NCBI GenBank assembly: GCA_900543715.1
Contig: UQSX01000006.1
Location: 1-64,000, forward strand
Origin: an uncultured Blautia sp.
Lineage (GTDB): Bacteria > Bacillota > Clostridia > Lachnospirales > Lachnospiraceae
Length of the DNA stretch: 64,000 bases
Reading direction: 5' to 3'
This document shows, piece by piece, positions 8,303 through 16,494 of the stretch (positions are counted from its first letter, which is position 1; the number at the start of each line of letters is the position of its first letter). The notes under the pieces are model-generated. The model had not been told where the DNA came from and ran no database searches. It saw only the letters and a program-made list of their open reading frames with translations. Both the position numbers and the translations under genes were made by a program.

Positions 8303-8929
8303 CTAGGTGATTCCCCTCCGCAGATAAAACACTGCCAGCTGAGTTCTGTCCCGAAGCTCCAGCTTATCCAGTATGGCGCTGAGGTAATTCCGGACAGTTC
8401 CCTCGCTTAAATATAATTTTCCTGCGATTTCTTTGTTGCTCAGCCCCTGGGCAACCAGATCGATCACTTCTAATTCCCTGGGACCGATGTGATAATCTTC
8501 CCAGGGAAAACTTTTTTGATTGTTCAGAAGTCCTGGGAGTTTTGCCGTGATCTCGCTTCCGTAGACTGTCTGGCCAGAGTATACTGCTTTCAGAGCAGGA
8601 ATGATACTGTTGTAATCCTGTTTTAAAAGATAACCCTTAGCTCCCAGTTTTAAAGCCTGGATAATGTACTCGTCATCTAAAAAGGTGGTGAGGAGCAGGA
8701 TTCTGGCCTGGGGATATCTGGAAAGGATCTCTTTTGAAGCTGCCAGACCGTCCATCTTTTCCATACGGATATCCATAAGAAGAATGTCCGGAATTAAGGA
8801 GGCATACAAGGATACTGCCTCTTTTCCGCTTTTTCCGGCACCACAGACTTCAATCTCTGCATCTGCCTCTAAAATAGTTTTCAGGGCAGTGGTAATTAAA
8901 AAATCATCGTCTACAAGCAAAACTCTCAT
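8303..8929 (-). CDS. NarL/LuxR-family response regulator (LnrK-like)
   Basis: The 208-residue protein has a receiver domain (MRVLLVDDDFLI, phosphoacceptor Asp53 in LLMDIRMEKMDG, Thr/Lys switch residues) and a C-terminal GerE HTH (RELEVIDLVAQGLSNKEIAG, then KLYLSEGTVRNYLS). A good GGAG site precedes ATG 8929, and the kinase gene ends 13 bases upstream. With the divergent ABC transporter, the order matches the LnrJKLMN type of Bacillus subtilis (linearmycin/polyene resistance), in which the regulator activates the transporter genes. The inducing compound is unknown here. Confidence 0.9.
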   Translation of the reverse strand: MRVLLVDDDFLITTALKTILEADAEIEVCGAGKSGKEAVSLYASLIPDILLMDIRMEKMDGLAASKEILSRYPQARILLLTTFLDDEYIIQALKLGAKGYLLKQDYNSIIPALKAVYSGQTVYGSEITAKLPGLLNNQKSFPWEDYHIGPRELEVIDLVAQGLSNKEIAGKLYLSEGTVRNYLSAILDKLELRDRTQLAVFYLRRGIT

Positions 8930-8942
8930 AATACATCTCCTG

Positions 8943-10043
8943 TTATTCTAAAATAGAATTCTCCGTTTTTTCCTTTGGAATCGTAACAAAAATCTGAAAT
9001 CCCTTATTTTCCTGAAAATGAATGGTACCCTTCAGCGCTTCCACACGCTCCTGCATATTGGACAGGCCAATGCCCTTGCCGGGAGAGAAGTTTCCTCCAG
9101 CGCCGTTGTCCCGGATGATGAGCTGATACATGGCCGGGTGCTCCCGGATAGTCACCCAGGCTTTATCGGCCTGACTGTGGGCAGAAATATTAGAAAGCCC
9201 TTCTTTTAAAATGGCGATAAAGCAGTAACGTATCTGAGGCGGGGGCGGATTGTCTATATCATATTCCAGAGAGACCGGGCAGTAATGGAAGTCTGCTACC
9301 AGATTTTCGGCAGTTTCTCTTAAGTTTACGGCCTCATTGTGAAGGTCGTGGACGCTTTCCCGGATATTGTTCATGGCAGTATTTAAGGTGTCTTCTAACT
9401 GAGACAGAGGTTCTTTGGCAGAAGGGTCGCGGAAGACTGTTTTCATAGCCCCGGTGAGCAAGATGGCCCGGGAGAGCATGTGGCCTACGTGGTCATGGAT
9501 TTCCCTGGCAATCCGGTTCCGTTCTTTTAAGGTAGCGGCGTAGATTTCATAGTTTTGTTTCTCGATCAAAGTCTTATTTTTTTCCTTTAACAACAGATTA
9601 TGTTCAATTCCATCATCCCGGACTTTCTTGTAATTTTGAGAAAGTTTTTCATAAGAAGCGCTGCGGTACCACAAAAGTCCTCCAAGACAGATTCCCATGA
9701 GAAGATAATAGATGACAAAGGAAGAATACTTAGAGGCAGGGAAGAAAAACAGGACTCCCAGAGGTACCAGAGCCCAGAGTCTGCCGGAAGCAGAGAAGAG
9801 GGCAGAAAAATAGTCATAGGCCAGAAGGGGAAAAAAGAAAACTCCCTGAGGGAAAATCAGGGTTATCAGACCATAGAGGGTCAGAGCCAGAAGAGGAAAG
9901 GATTTCTTTGGGCAGACTTCAAAAAGGGCAGAAAGGGCTGCAGCCAGAAAAAAGAAACATACATATACAGGGCCTGTCTGGAGAAGCAGGCAGGAGCCCA
10001 GCGAATAGAGAAGAAGCAGAGTCTTATCTGTAAGTCGGTTCAA
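8943..10043 (-). CDS. Sensor histidine kinase, HPK7/NarL-partner type (LnrJ-like)
   Basis: The 366-residue kinase has a hydrophobic N-terminal third (about 130 residues, roughly five membrane spans, almost no extracytoplasmic loop), a coiled linker (about 140-175), a HisKA_3 dimerisation motif (RNRIAREIHDHVGH, His183) and an HATPase domain (LKEGLSNISAHSQA, IRDNGAGG, GIGLSNMQERVEAL). The start codon is TTG at 10043, with GGGGG about eight bases upstream. Sensors without outer loops often detect membrane-active agents or signal through their transporter. It lies 13 bases upstream of the regulator gene. Confidence 0.88.
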   Translation of the reverse strand: MNRLTDKTLLLLYSLGSCLLLQTGPVYVCFFFLAAALSALFEVCPKKSFPLLALTLYGLITLIFPQGVFFFPLLAYDYFSALFSASGRLWALVPLGVLFFFPASKYSSFVIYYLLMGICLGGLLWYRSASYEKLSQNYKKVRDDGIEHNLLLKEKNKTLIEKQNYEIYAATLKERNRIAREIHDHVGHMLSRAILLTGAMKTVFRDPSAKEPLSQLEDTLNTAMNNIRESVHDLHNEAVNLRETAENLVADFHYCPVSLEYDIDNPPPPQIRYCFIAILKEGLSNISAHSQADKAWVTIREHPAMYQLIIRDNGAGGNFSPGKGIGLSNMQERVEALKGTIHFQENKGFQIFVTIPKEKTENSILE

Positions 10044-10102
10044 AATACAATCCCCCTTTCCCGTTTTTATCAGTATATCATGATTTTTCCCAACTGCCTA
10101 TG

Positions 10103-10166
10103 TGACATTTGTCATGGAGGATTCTGACAGGAGACACTGTGAAGGATTCGGGAAGTCTGTTATGAT
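10103..10166 (+). promoter_or_regulatory. Palindrome and candidate promoter ahead of the LnrL-like gene
   Basis: TGACATTTGTCA (10103-10114) is a perfect 12-bp palindrome in the divergent interval. A further TGACA half-site follows near 10125, then a -10-like TATGAT at 10161-10166 with only a weak -35. The palindrome is a plausible site for the NarL-type regulator. Confidence 0.45.
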
Positions 10167-10238
10167 AAATTCAGAATCAGACAGCGGAGCAGTCCGCAGC
10201 AGGATTTTGTGAAACCTCACAGGAAAGGAGACTGGAAC

Positions 10239-11174
10239 ATGTCTATGATTGAAATCAGAAATCTGGTAAAAAGATATAAAGACACCGTAGCCCTGGATCA
10301 TCTGAATCTGGATATAGAGGAGGGAGAGATTTTTGGCCTTCTGGGGCCCAACGGTTCCGGAAAAACCACAGTGATCAACTGTCTGCTGGCTCTTTTGAAA
10401 TTTGACAAAGGAAGCATTAAGATTTTTGGCCAGGAAATGGAGCCGGACAGCTATGAGATCAAGCGGCAGATTGGAATTGTCATGCAGAATGTGGCGGTAT
10501 TTCATGAGCTGACAGTCTATGAGAACATCGATTATTTCTGTGGTCTCTATGTGTCGGATAAAAGGGAAAGGAAAAAACTGGTGGAGGAGGCCATAGCTTT
10601 CACCGGACTGGAGGGTTATGAGAGAAAACGGCCCAAAAAGCTGTCAGGAGGGCTTTTAAGGAGACTGAATATTGCCTGCGGTATTGCCCATAAGCCCAGA
10701 CTGATCATTTTAGATGAACCTACGGTGGCAGTGGACCCTCAGAGCAGGAATAAGATCCTGGAGGGAATCTGCCAGATGAACCGCCAGGGCTCTACCATTA
10801 TTTATACTTCTCATTACATGGAAGAGGTGGAACAGATCTGCAGCCGGATTGCCATACTGGATAAGGGGCGATGTCTGGCCCTGGGAACTAAGGAAGAGCT
10901 GAAAAATATGATTAAGACCGGGGAGAAAGTCCATGTAGAAGGTATCCGTCTTACACCTGAGCAGCTGGAAGTGATCCGCCATATGCCCCAGGTATTTTCC
11001 ACTGTTTATGAAGAAGCAGACCTTACTCTGCGCTTTCAGGGAACCGGCAGTCATCTTCTGGGTCTTCTCCACTATATGGAGGAAGAAAATCTTACCTGCG
11101 GCAGATGTTTTTCAGAGCTGCCTACTTTAAATGATGTGTTCCTGGAGATCACAGGGAAAGAGCTGAGAGATTAG
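10239..11174 (+). CDS. ABC transporter ATP-binding protein (LnrL-like)
   Basis: A 311-residue ATPase of the drug/antibiotic exporter class. Walker A GPNGSGKT is at 36-43, the Q-loop is in GIVMQNVAVF, the signature is LSGGLLRRLN, Walker B is RLIILDEPTVAVD, and the H-loop is in YTSHYMEE. About 90 C-terminal residues form the accessory domain usual for these proteins. ATG 10239 has AAAGGAG eight bases upstream. The two permease genes follow closely (12 bases, then overlapping), so the three form one exporter operon, presumably controlled by the divergent two-component system. The substrate is likely a membrane-active natural product, by analogy only. Confidence 0.92.
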   Translation: MSMIEIRNLVKRYKDTVALDHLNLDIEEGEIFGLLGPNGSGKTTVINCLLALLKFDKGSIKIFGQEMEPDSYEIKRQIGIVMQNVAVFHELTVYENIDYFCGLYVSDKRERKKLVEEAIAFTGLEGYERKRPKKLSGGLLRRLNIACGIAHKPRLIILDEPTVAVDPQSRNKILEGICQMNRQGSTIIYTSHYMEEVEQICSRIAILDKGRCLALGTKEELKNMIKTGEKVHVEGIRLTPEQLEVIRHMPQVFSTVYEEADLTLRFQGTGSHLLGLLHYMEEENLTCGRCFSELPTLNDVFLEITGKELRD

Positions 11175-11186
11175 GAGGGACGTAAA

Positions 11187-12320
11187 ATGCTTCAGATCAT
11201 GAAAAGACAGATCCTGGTAAATATCCGGGAGAAATCCAATATTTTCTGGACCATGCTTTTTCCGTTGATCCTGGCTACGCTGTTTCATTTTACCCTGGGA
11301 GGGACCATAGGAGAACATGCCATGGAGGATATCCGGGCAGCTTTTGTCACAGACCAAAATGCGGACAGCCAGGAAGAAGAGGCTTTTCTGAAATACCTGG
11401 AAAGCTTTGACCAGGATTGGTTTCAGATTATTCCCATGAGCCAGGAGGAGGCCAGGGAAGCTCTGAAAAACGATGAAATTCTGGGGATTTTCTACGGAGG
11501 GGAGGAGAAGAAGCTGGTTATCGGAGAGGACTCTACATACACCAGCATTCTTTCCCAGACATTGGAGATTTATGAGAAAAATGAACATATGCTGGCCCAG
11601 ATTGCCGAAGAACATCCGGAAAACCTCCAGGCAGCCACAGAAGCCATGGGAGAGTGGGGAACTTATACAGAAACAGTGACTTTCCGGGGAGATTCCCTGG
11701 ATTATACCCAGAATTATTTCTTTGCCCTGATTGCTATGACCTGTCTCTATGGAAGTTTTATGGGAATGTATAATACAGTAGGCGTCCAGGCAAATACCTC
11801 TGACTTAGGGGCCAGGCTGGCGGCAGGATGTGTAAAGCGTTATAAGACCATTACCGCCAGTCTCCTTTCTTCCTGGCTGGTAAGTTTTGCAGAAGTTCTG
11901 GTACTGCTTTTTTACATGGCTGTAGTTCTGGGAGATTTCCACATTGGAGAACAGGGAGGAGAAATCCTGCTGATCTGTTTTGCTGCGACCCTGTATTCTT
12001 CCAGTATCGGAATGGTCATAGGAACAGTGGGAACCTGGAGTACAAACCTGAAAAACGGTATTATCGTGGCGGAAAGTCTTGCCTGCTCTTTTGCAGCAGA
12101 TCTGATGATCAGCGGAGTGAAAGAGACCATTGAGACATATGTGCCTGTCATCAACCGGATCAACCCGGGAGCCCTGATCACTGACGCTTTTTACAGTGTG
12201 CTGATCTACGAAGATGGAGAAAAATATTTCAGAAGCCTGTCTTTGCTGACTTTTTTCGGAATCCTGCTCCTGGCAGCGGCGGTCTTATCAATGAGGAGAA
12301 TGCGCTATGAAAGTATATAA
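11187..12320 (+). CDS. ABC-2 type permease (LnrM-like)
   Basis: The 377-residue protein has the ABC-2 layout: one N-terminal membrane span (FWTMLFPLILATLFHF), a long outer domain of about 150 residues with acidic and coiled stretches, then a block of about five to six spans (from FFALIAMTCLYGSFMG on). It begins MLQIMKRQILVNIREKSNIF, typical of a cytoplasmic amphipathic start. It should form the membrane part of the exporter together with the next gene. Its last 14 bases overlap the start of that gene, indicating coupled translation. Confidence 0.88.
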   Translation: MLQIMKRQILVNIREKSNIFWTMLFPLILATLFHFTLGGTIGEHAMEDIRAAFVTDQNADSQEEEAFLKYLESFDQDWFQIIPMSQEEAREALKNDEILGIFYGGEEKKLVIGEDSTYTSILSQTLEIYEKNEHMLAQIAEEHPENLQAATEAMGEWGTYTETVTFRGDSLDYTQNYFFALIAMTCLYGSFMGMYNTVGVQANTSDLGARLAAGCVKRYKTITASLLSSWLVSFAEVLVLLFYMAVVLGDFHIGEQGGEILLICFAATLYSSSIGMVIGTVGTWSTNLKNGIIVAESLACSFAADLMISGVKETIETYVPVINRINPGALITDAFYSVLIYEDGEKYFRSLSLLTFFGILLLAAAVLSMRRMRYESI

Positions 12321-13455
12321 AGGATATCTGATCGCTTTAAAAAGAAATATATCTACGGTTATTTTGTACTGCACTATTTTTTTAGGTGTGGCAGTTTCTA
12401 TGGTATATCTTTCTAACAGAGGGGAAAACACCGGAGATTATTCTCAGGAAAGGCTTGCTATTGGAATTGTAGACAGGGACAACAGCCTGTGGTCCCAGGT
12501 TCTGGAGAAATATCTGGAGCAGTATCATGATGTGACGGTAATGGAAGATGACATGGATGAGCTGGCGGAGGCGGTTTATGGAAGACGCATCCGATATGCA
12601 GTAATCATACCGGAGAACTTTTATGAGGAGTGTATCCAGGGAGGGGGAAAAGTGGAATCCGTTACCGAATCTGGAAGTCAGTGGGAATATTATGTGAACA
12701 GCCGTGTAGATAATTTTATCAACAGTGCCAGAATATATCTGGCTGGGGGATATACCCAGGAAGAAGCAGCCGAGAATGTGCTGGATACAGCAGATATCCA
12801 GGCACAGGTAGAGCTGGAAAGTTCCAGGGAAGATCTGGGAATCTACAATGTATTCCGCTTTATGCCCTATCTGTACTTTAGTATCCTCTGTTTTGTCCTG
12901 GGACTTATCCAGAAGGAATATCAGAATATAGACATCCGGCGAAGACTGGAGGCCTCCAGCATAACCTTGAAAAATAAGAATATCCAAAGCCTCCTGGCAT
13001 TTCTCACAGTGGGGATTTTTTCCTGGATACTCTGCGAGGGGATCGGGATAGCAACCTGCTTTTCCGAATTCTGGAGCAGCCCTAATAAATGGCTGATCCT
13101 GCTTAATGGATTTACCATTATGCTGGGTGCACTTGCAGCAGCCTTTTTTGTAGGATCAATGGCCAGGACAGAGGCTGCGGTAAATGGAATGGCCAATGTG
13201 CTGAGTCTGGGATTCTGCTTCCTGGGAGGGATTTTTGTTCCTCTGGAGTTATTGACAGGAGTGGTCCGGAGAATCGGCCAGTTTTTCCCTACTTACTGGT
13301 ATGCTCAGAATATTTCCATCCTCAGTTTTAACGAAACCCTGACGGACTCTCTGAAGACCACACTGCTTCAGGGAATGGGAATCCAGATTCTCTTTGCTCT
13401 GGCCTGTGTAGCGGTGGCTCTGACTGTTGGAAAAGCCAGGAGGCAGGAAGAGTAA
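12307..13455 (+). CDS. ABC-2 type permease (LnrN-like)
   Basis: A 382-residue second permease with the same architecture: an N-terminal span (TVILYCTIFLGVAVSMVYLS), an outer domain to about residue 180, then five to six spans, including a conserved-type stretch GGIFVPLELLTGVVRRIGQF near the end. It starts at ATG 12307 inside the end of the preceding gene. Together with the ATPase and the first permease it completes the LnrLMN-like exporter. A hairpin overlapping its stop codon closes the operon. Confidence 0.88.
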   Translation: MKVYKGYLIALKRNISTVILYCTIFLGVAVSMVYLSNRGENTGDYSQERLAIGIVDRDNSLWSQVLEKYLEQYHDVTVMEDDMDELAEAVYGRRIRYAVIIPENFYEECIQGGGKVESVTESGSQWEYYVNSRVDNFINSARIYLAGGYTQEEAAENVLDTADIQAQVELESSREDLGIYNVFRFMPYLYFSILCFVLGLIQKEYQNIDIRRRLEASSITLKNKNIQSLLAFLTVGIFSWILCEGIGIATCFSEFWSSPNKWLILLNGFTIMLGALAAAFFVGSMARTEAAVNGMANVLSLGFCFLGGIFVPLELLTGVVRRIGQFFPTYWYAQNISILSFNETLTDSLKTTLLQGMGIQILFALACVAVALTVGKARRQEE

Positions 13456-13474
13456 ACATCTCCTGCCTCCTGGC
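13435..13474 (-). terminator. 14-bp perfect hairpin between convergent genes
   Basis: GCCAGGAGGCAGGA and its exact complement flank a 12-base loop that contains the stop of the LnrN-like gene. Read on the minus strand it is followed by CTTTTCC, which fits a terminator for the MATE gene. On the plus strand there is no T-run. Confidence 0.7.
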
Positions 13475-13478
13475 CGGG

Positions 13479-14762
13479 TTATGACTTTATACGTATGAAA
13501 AGAATTCCCAATATCATGGCTAACAGCTGGGACAGAGGCACACTGGCCCAGGTTCCCCAGATATCTGCCAAAACAGGCACAAAAAGAAGCAGCAGGGCCA
13601 GAAGCACGGGCTCTCCGTAGATCAGCACATAGGCCCTGAGGTCCTTTCCAGTGGCGTAAAAGTAAGAGGTAGTCACCCTGGATATGCTGACAAAGAGGTA
13701 CCCTGCCAGGAAGACCGGCAGTATCCGGCTGATTTCCACAGTGACTGAACGGGAGGCACCGAAAAGGGCTCCGGCCTGATCCCGGAGGAAGAAAAGCAGG
13801 ACTACGCATACCAGGCTGACCAGGAAAGAAAAGCGGTAGGCCAGATTTCGAAGCTGCAGGGTCTTCTCTTCTTTCCCCTGACCATAGGAAAGGCTTAACA
13901 GAGGCTGGCAGCCATCGCTGACTCCCTGGAGCAAGAGCTGTACCACGCAGCAGATATAGCTTACGGGAGCATAGCAGGTTACTGCCATAGCCCCTCCAAA
14001 AACAGAGGCGCTTTTATTTACCAGGATCAGCGTGATGTTGGGAGCAAAAGTCAGGCCAAAGGGAGAAATCCCTACCTGGAATATTTTTTTGATAAGGAGA
14101 AAAGCATGCTTTCCAAAGGAGAAGACAGGCTTTTCTTTTTTTCTCAGGAAAAAGCCCAGGCACACCAGGAAAGTGACTCCCTGGCCGATGTCTGTGGCAA
14201 TGGCGGCCCCCGTCATTCCCATAGAAAAACGCCATACCATGAGATAGTCCAGGACAATATTGGTGAGAAAACCTGCGATCATGGCCGCCATGGCTGTTAC
14301 GGAGCCGCCCATATTCCGGATGAAAGGCACCAGCCCAGTGCCCAGAACCTGAAAAACAGCTCCCAGAGATATAAAGAAAATATATTCTCTGCCCAGGGTA
14401 TAGATTTCTCCTGTGGCTCCAAAAAGCCTCAGTACCGGAGCTCCTATAGCCATGAGCATAAAAGTAAAGAGAACCCCCAGTCCAAAAAGGAGAAAAAGAG
14501 CCATACTGAAAAATTCCCGGCTTCTTCTGGGCTTTTGGCTGCCCATGGCAATGGAGTATTCTACGGCTCCTCCCATGCCTATACCGGTGCCTATGGCCTG
14601 GAGAAAGGCAGTGAGAGGATAAGCCACGTTAATGGCAGCCAGGGCGCTGTCTCCCATAGCATTTCCCACAAAGAAACCGTCGGCGATGGAGTAGATTCCG
14701 GACAGGGCAAAAGCCAGCATGGAGGGAATCACATATTGAAAAAATTCTCTATGGTCTTTCAT
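13479..14762 (-). CDS. MATE-family efflux transporter
   Basis: A 427-residue membrane protein with about twelve spans in two related halves, typical of multidrug and toxic compound extruders (GIYSIADGFFVGNAMGDSAL near the N-terminus, the equivalent of the MATE x-D-x-F/V-G motif). These use Na+ or H+ gradients to expel cationic compounds; the substrate is unknown here. The gene starts 24 bases after the HTH-aminotransferase gene on the same strand, so both are probably transcribed from the repeat-bearing promoter upstream of the latter. Confidence 0.9.
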   Translation of the reverse strand: MKDHREFFQYVIPSMLAFALSGIYSIADGFFVGNAMGDSALAAINVAYPLTAFLQAIGTGIGMGGAVEYSIAMGSQKPRRSREFFSMALFLLFGLGVLFTFMLMAIGAPVLRLFGATGEIYTLGREYIFFISLGAVFQVLGTGLVPFIRNMGGSVTAMAAMIAGFLTNIVLDYLMVWRFSMGMTGAAIATDIGQGVTFLVCLGFFLRKKEKPVFSFGKHAFLLIKKIFQVGISPFGLTFAPNITLILVNKSASVFGGAMAVTCYAPVSYICCVVQLLLQGVSDGCQPLLSLSYGQGKEEKTLQLRNLAYRFSFLVSLVCVVLLFFLRDQAGALFGASRSVTVEISRILPVFLAGYLFVSISRVTTSYFYATGKDLRAYVLIYGEPVLLALLLLFVPVLADIWGTWASVPLSQLLAMILGILFIRIKS

Positions 14763-14786
14763 CAGTCTGTGTCTCCTAAAAAGCCT

Positions 14787-16250
14787 TTACTGATGATAAT
14801 AGCTGAAGAAATCGCCCATTTTTTCCGTGGCTTCTTTTAAGACCTCTATACGGGGCAGATATACAATGCGGAAATGATCTGGCTGGTGCCAGTTGAATCC
14901 GCCTCCGTGAACCACCAGGATTTTCTTCTCCCGGAGAAGGTCCAGGGCAAATTTTTCATCGTCCAGGATATTGAACTTTTTCACATCCATCTTGGGAAAA
15001 ATGTAGAAAGCTGCCTTGGGCTTTACACAGGTGATCCCGGGGATGTCTATAAGCTGCTTGTAGATAAATTCCCGCTGCTCGTAGATCCTTCCTGCCGGCA
15101 GGATATAGTCCTTTACGCTCTGATGGCCGCCTAAGGCAGTCTGGACAATGGACTGGGCGGGAACGTTGGAGCAGAGACGCATATTGGAAAGCATTTTGAT
15201 ACCTTCCATGTAGTCTTTTGCAATTTTCTTGTTTCCGCTGAGGATCATCCAGCCGATACGGAATCCGGCGATCATGTGGGACTTTGACAGGCCGCTGTAG
15301 GTAACGCAGAACAGGTCGGGAGCCAGAGAAGCGATGGAAACATGTTCTTCCCCGTCCATGACCAGCCGGTCATAAATCTCGTCAGAGAAAATAATAAGCT
15401 GGTGCTCTCTGGCAATATCCACGATCTGCTGAAGGACTTCTCTTGGATACAGGGCACCTGTAGGATTGTTAGGATTGATGATCACTATGGCCTTTGTCCG
15501 GTCTGTGATCTTCTTTTTGATATCTTCCATATCCGGGTACCAGTCTGACTGCTCATCGCAGATGTAATGGACGGCTTTTCCTCCGGCTAAAGTAGCGCAG
15601 GCTGTCCACAGAGGATAGTCCGGGGAAGGGATCAGGATCTCGTCGCCGTTGTCCAGAAGGGCGGACATGCTCAGATTGATCAGCTCGCTGACACCGTTTC
15701 CAGTGTAAATGTCTTCTATAGATAAATTCGGGATTTTCTTTAGCTGGGCGTACTGCATAATGGCTTTTCTGGCAGAGAACAGACCCTTTGCAGAGGAGTA
15801 GCCTTCGCAGTCTGTAAGCTGCCGGCGCATATCGTAGATCACTTCATCCGGTGTCTTAAAACCAAAGGGGGCAGGATTGCCGATATTCAGTTTCAGGATA
15901 TGCATGCCTGCGTCTTCCATACGCTCTGCTTCGTCTACTACTGGTCCTCTTACGTCATATAATACATTGTCTAATTTTGATGATTTTTTGAATTCTCTCA
16001 TTTCTCTTTCTCCCAAGGTTTGATTTTCTTTTTCTTTTCCCATTAACCATTCTTCATCTACCTGGAGGGTTTCCGCCAGAAAGTGGAGAATATCTCCTCT
16101 GGGAAGGGTCTTTCCATTTACATACTGGCTGATATGGCTTTTTCCCAGCTTGACCCCTTTTTCAGAAGCTATGTGGACCAGGTCCACCTGCTTTTTGTCC
16201 TGAAGGTCCATTGCCGTCTTTAGTCGCTCTGCAAAAGTTCCCTTTAACAT
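14787..16250 (-). CDS. XRE HTH domain fused to a class I/II PLP aminotransferase (AlaA-like)
   Basis: The 487-residue protein has two parts. Residues 5-72 form an HTH_3/XRE domain (FAERLKTAMDLQDKKQVDLV, SHISQYVNGKTLPRGDIL). Residues 85-487 form a fold-type I aminotransferase: ILKLNIGNPAPFGF, YTGNGVSEL, IINPNNPTGALY, FSDEIYDRLV, and the PLP lysine at about 323 in YSGLSKSHMIAGFRIGW. It is closest to AlaA/YugH-type alanine-pyruvate aminotransferases. Unlike GntR-MocR fusions, the DNA-binding part is of the XRE type. ATG 16250 is preceded by GGAGGA. Repeated TTGAAC sites lie just upstream, so it probably senses an amino acid or PLP state and controls its own operon, including the MATE gene. Confidence 0.88.
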   Translation of the reverse strand: MLKGTFAERLKTAMDLQDKKQVDLVHIASEKGVKLGKSHISQYVNGKTLPRGDILHFLAETLQVDEEWLMGKEKENQTLGEREMREFKKSSKLDNVLYDVRGPVVDEAERMEDAGMHILKLNIGNPAPFGFKTPDEVIYDMRRQLTDCEGYSSAKGLFSARKAIMQYAQLKKIPNLSIEDIYTGNGVSELINLSMSALLDNGDEILIPSPDYPLWTACATLAGGKAVHYICDEQSDWYPDMEDIKKKITDRTKAIVIINPNNPTGALYPREVLQQIVDIAREHQLIIFSDEIYDRLVMDGEEHVSIASLAPDLFCVTYSGLSKSHMIAGFRIGWMILSGNKKIAKDYMEGIKMLSNMRLCSNVPAQSIVQTALGGHQSVKDYILPAGRIYEQREFIYKQLIDIPGITCVKPKAAFYIFPKMDVKKFNILDDEKFALDLLREKKILVVHGGGFNWHQPDHFRIVYLPRIEVLKEATEKMGDFFSYYHQ

Positions 16251-16263
16251 GGTTTTTCCTCCG

Positions 16264-16416
16264 AAAGTTCAATAGATTGAGTGCATTATAGTATATTTTA
16301 GTTAAAAGTTCAATAGAAAAATAAAAAGTTCAAAATAAATATAAAAAAAACAGGAAAAGTTCAATTTGCAAAGCCGGACCAGACACACGGGAGCTGACAG
16401 AAGCCTATTGAATTTT
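16264..16416 (-). promoter_or_regulatory. Operator array of helically phased GTTCAA repeats
   Basis: AAAGTTCAATAG-type sites start at 16264, 16305, 16325 and 16356 (spacings 41, 20 and 31 bp, close to four, two and three DNA turns). An inverted copy, CTATTGAATTTT, lies at 16405-16416. They fill the AT-rich interval upstream of the HTH-aminotransferase gene and are probably its own binding sites. The region also carries TATA-like sequence that could hold the promoter. Confidence 0.65.
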
Positions 16417-16494
16417 ATGCAGGAAGGTGGTACCCTCAGAGTACAAAACCCTTGGATTTCTGCGCATGATACTAAAAAATAGGAGACAACAGAT

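Noticed and set aside
16424..16445. AGGTGGTACC-like sequence before the helicase gene, resembling a T-box antiterminator core
   Set aside because: No stem I with specifier loop and no terminator hairpin follow, and the downstream gene is not an amino-acid gene.
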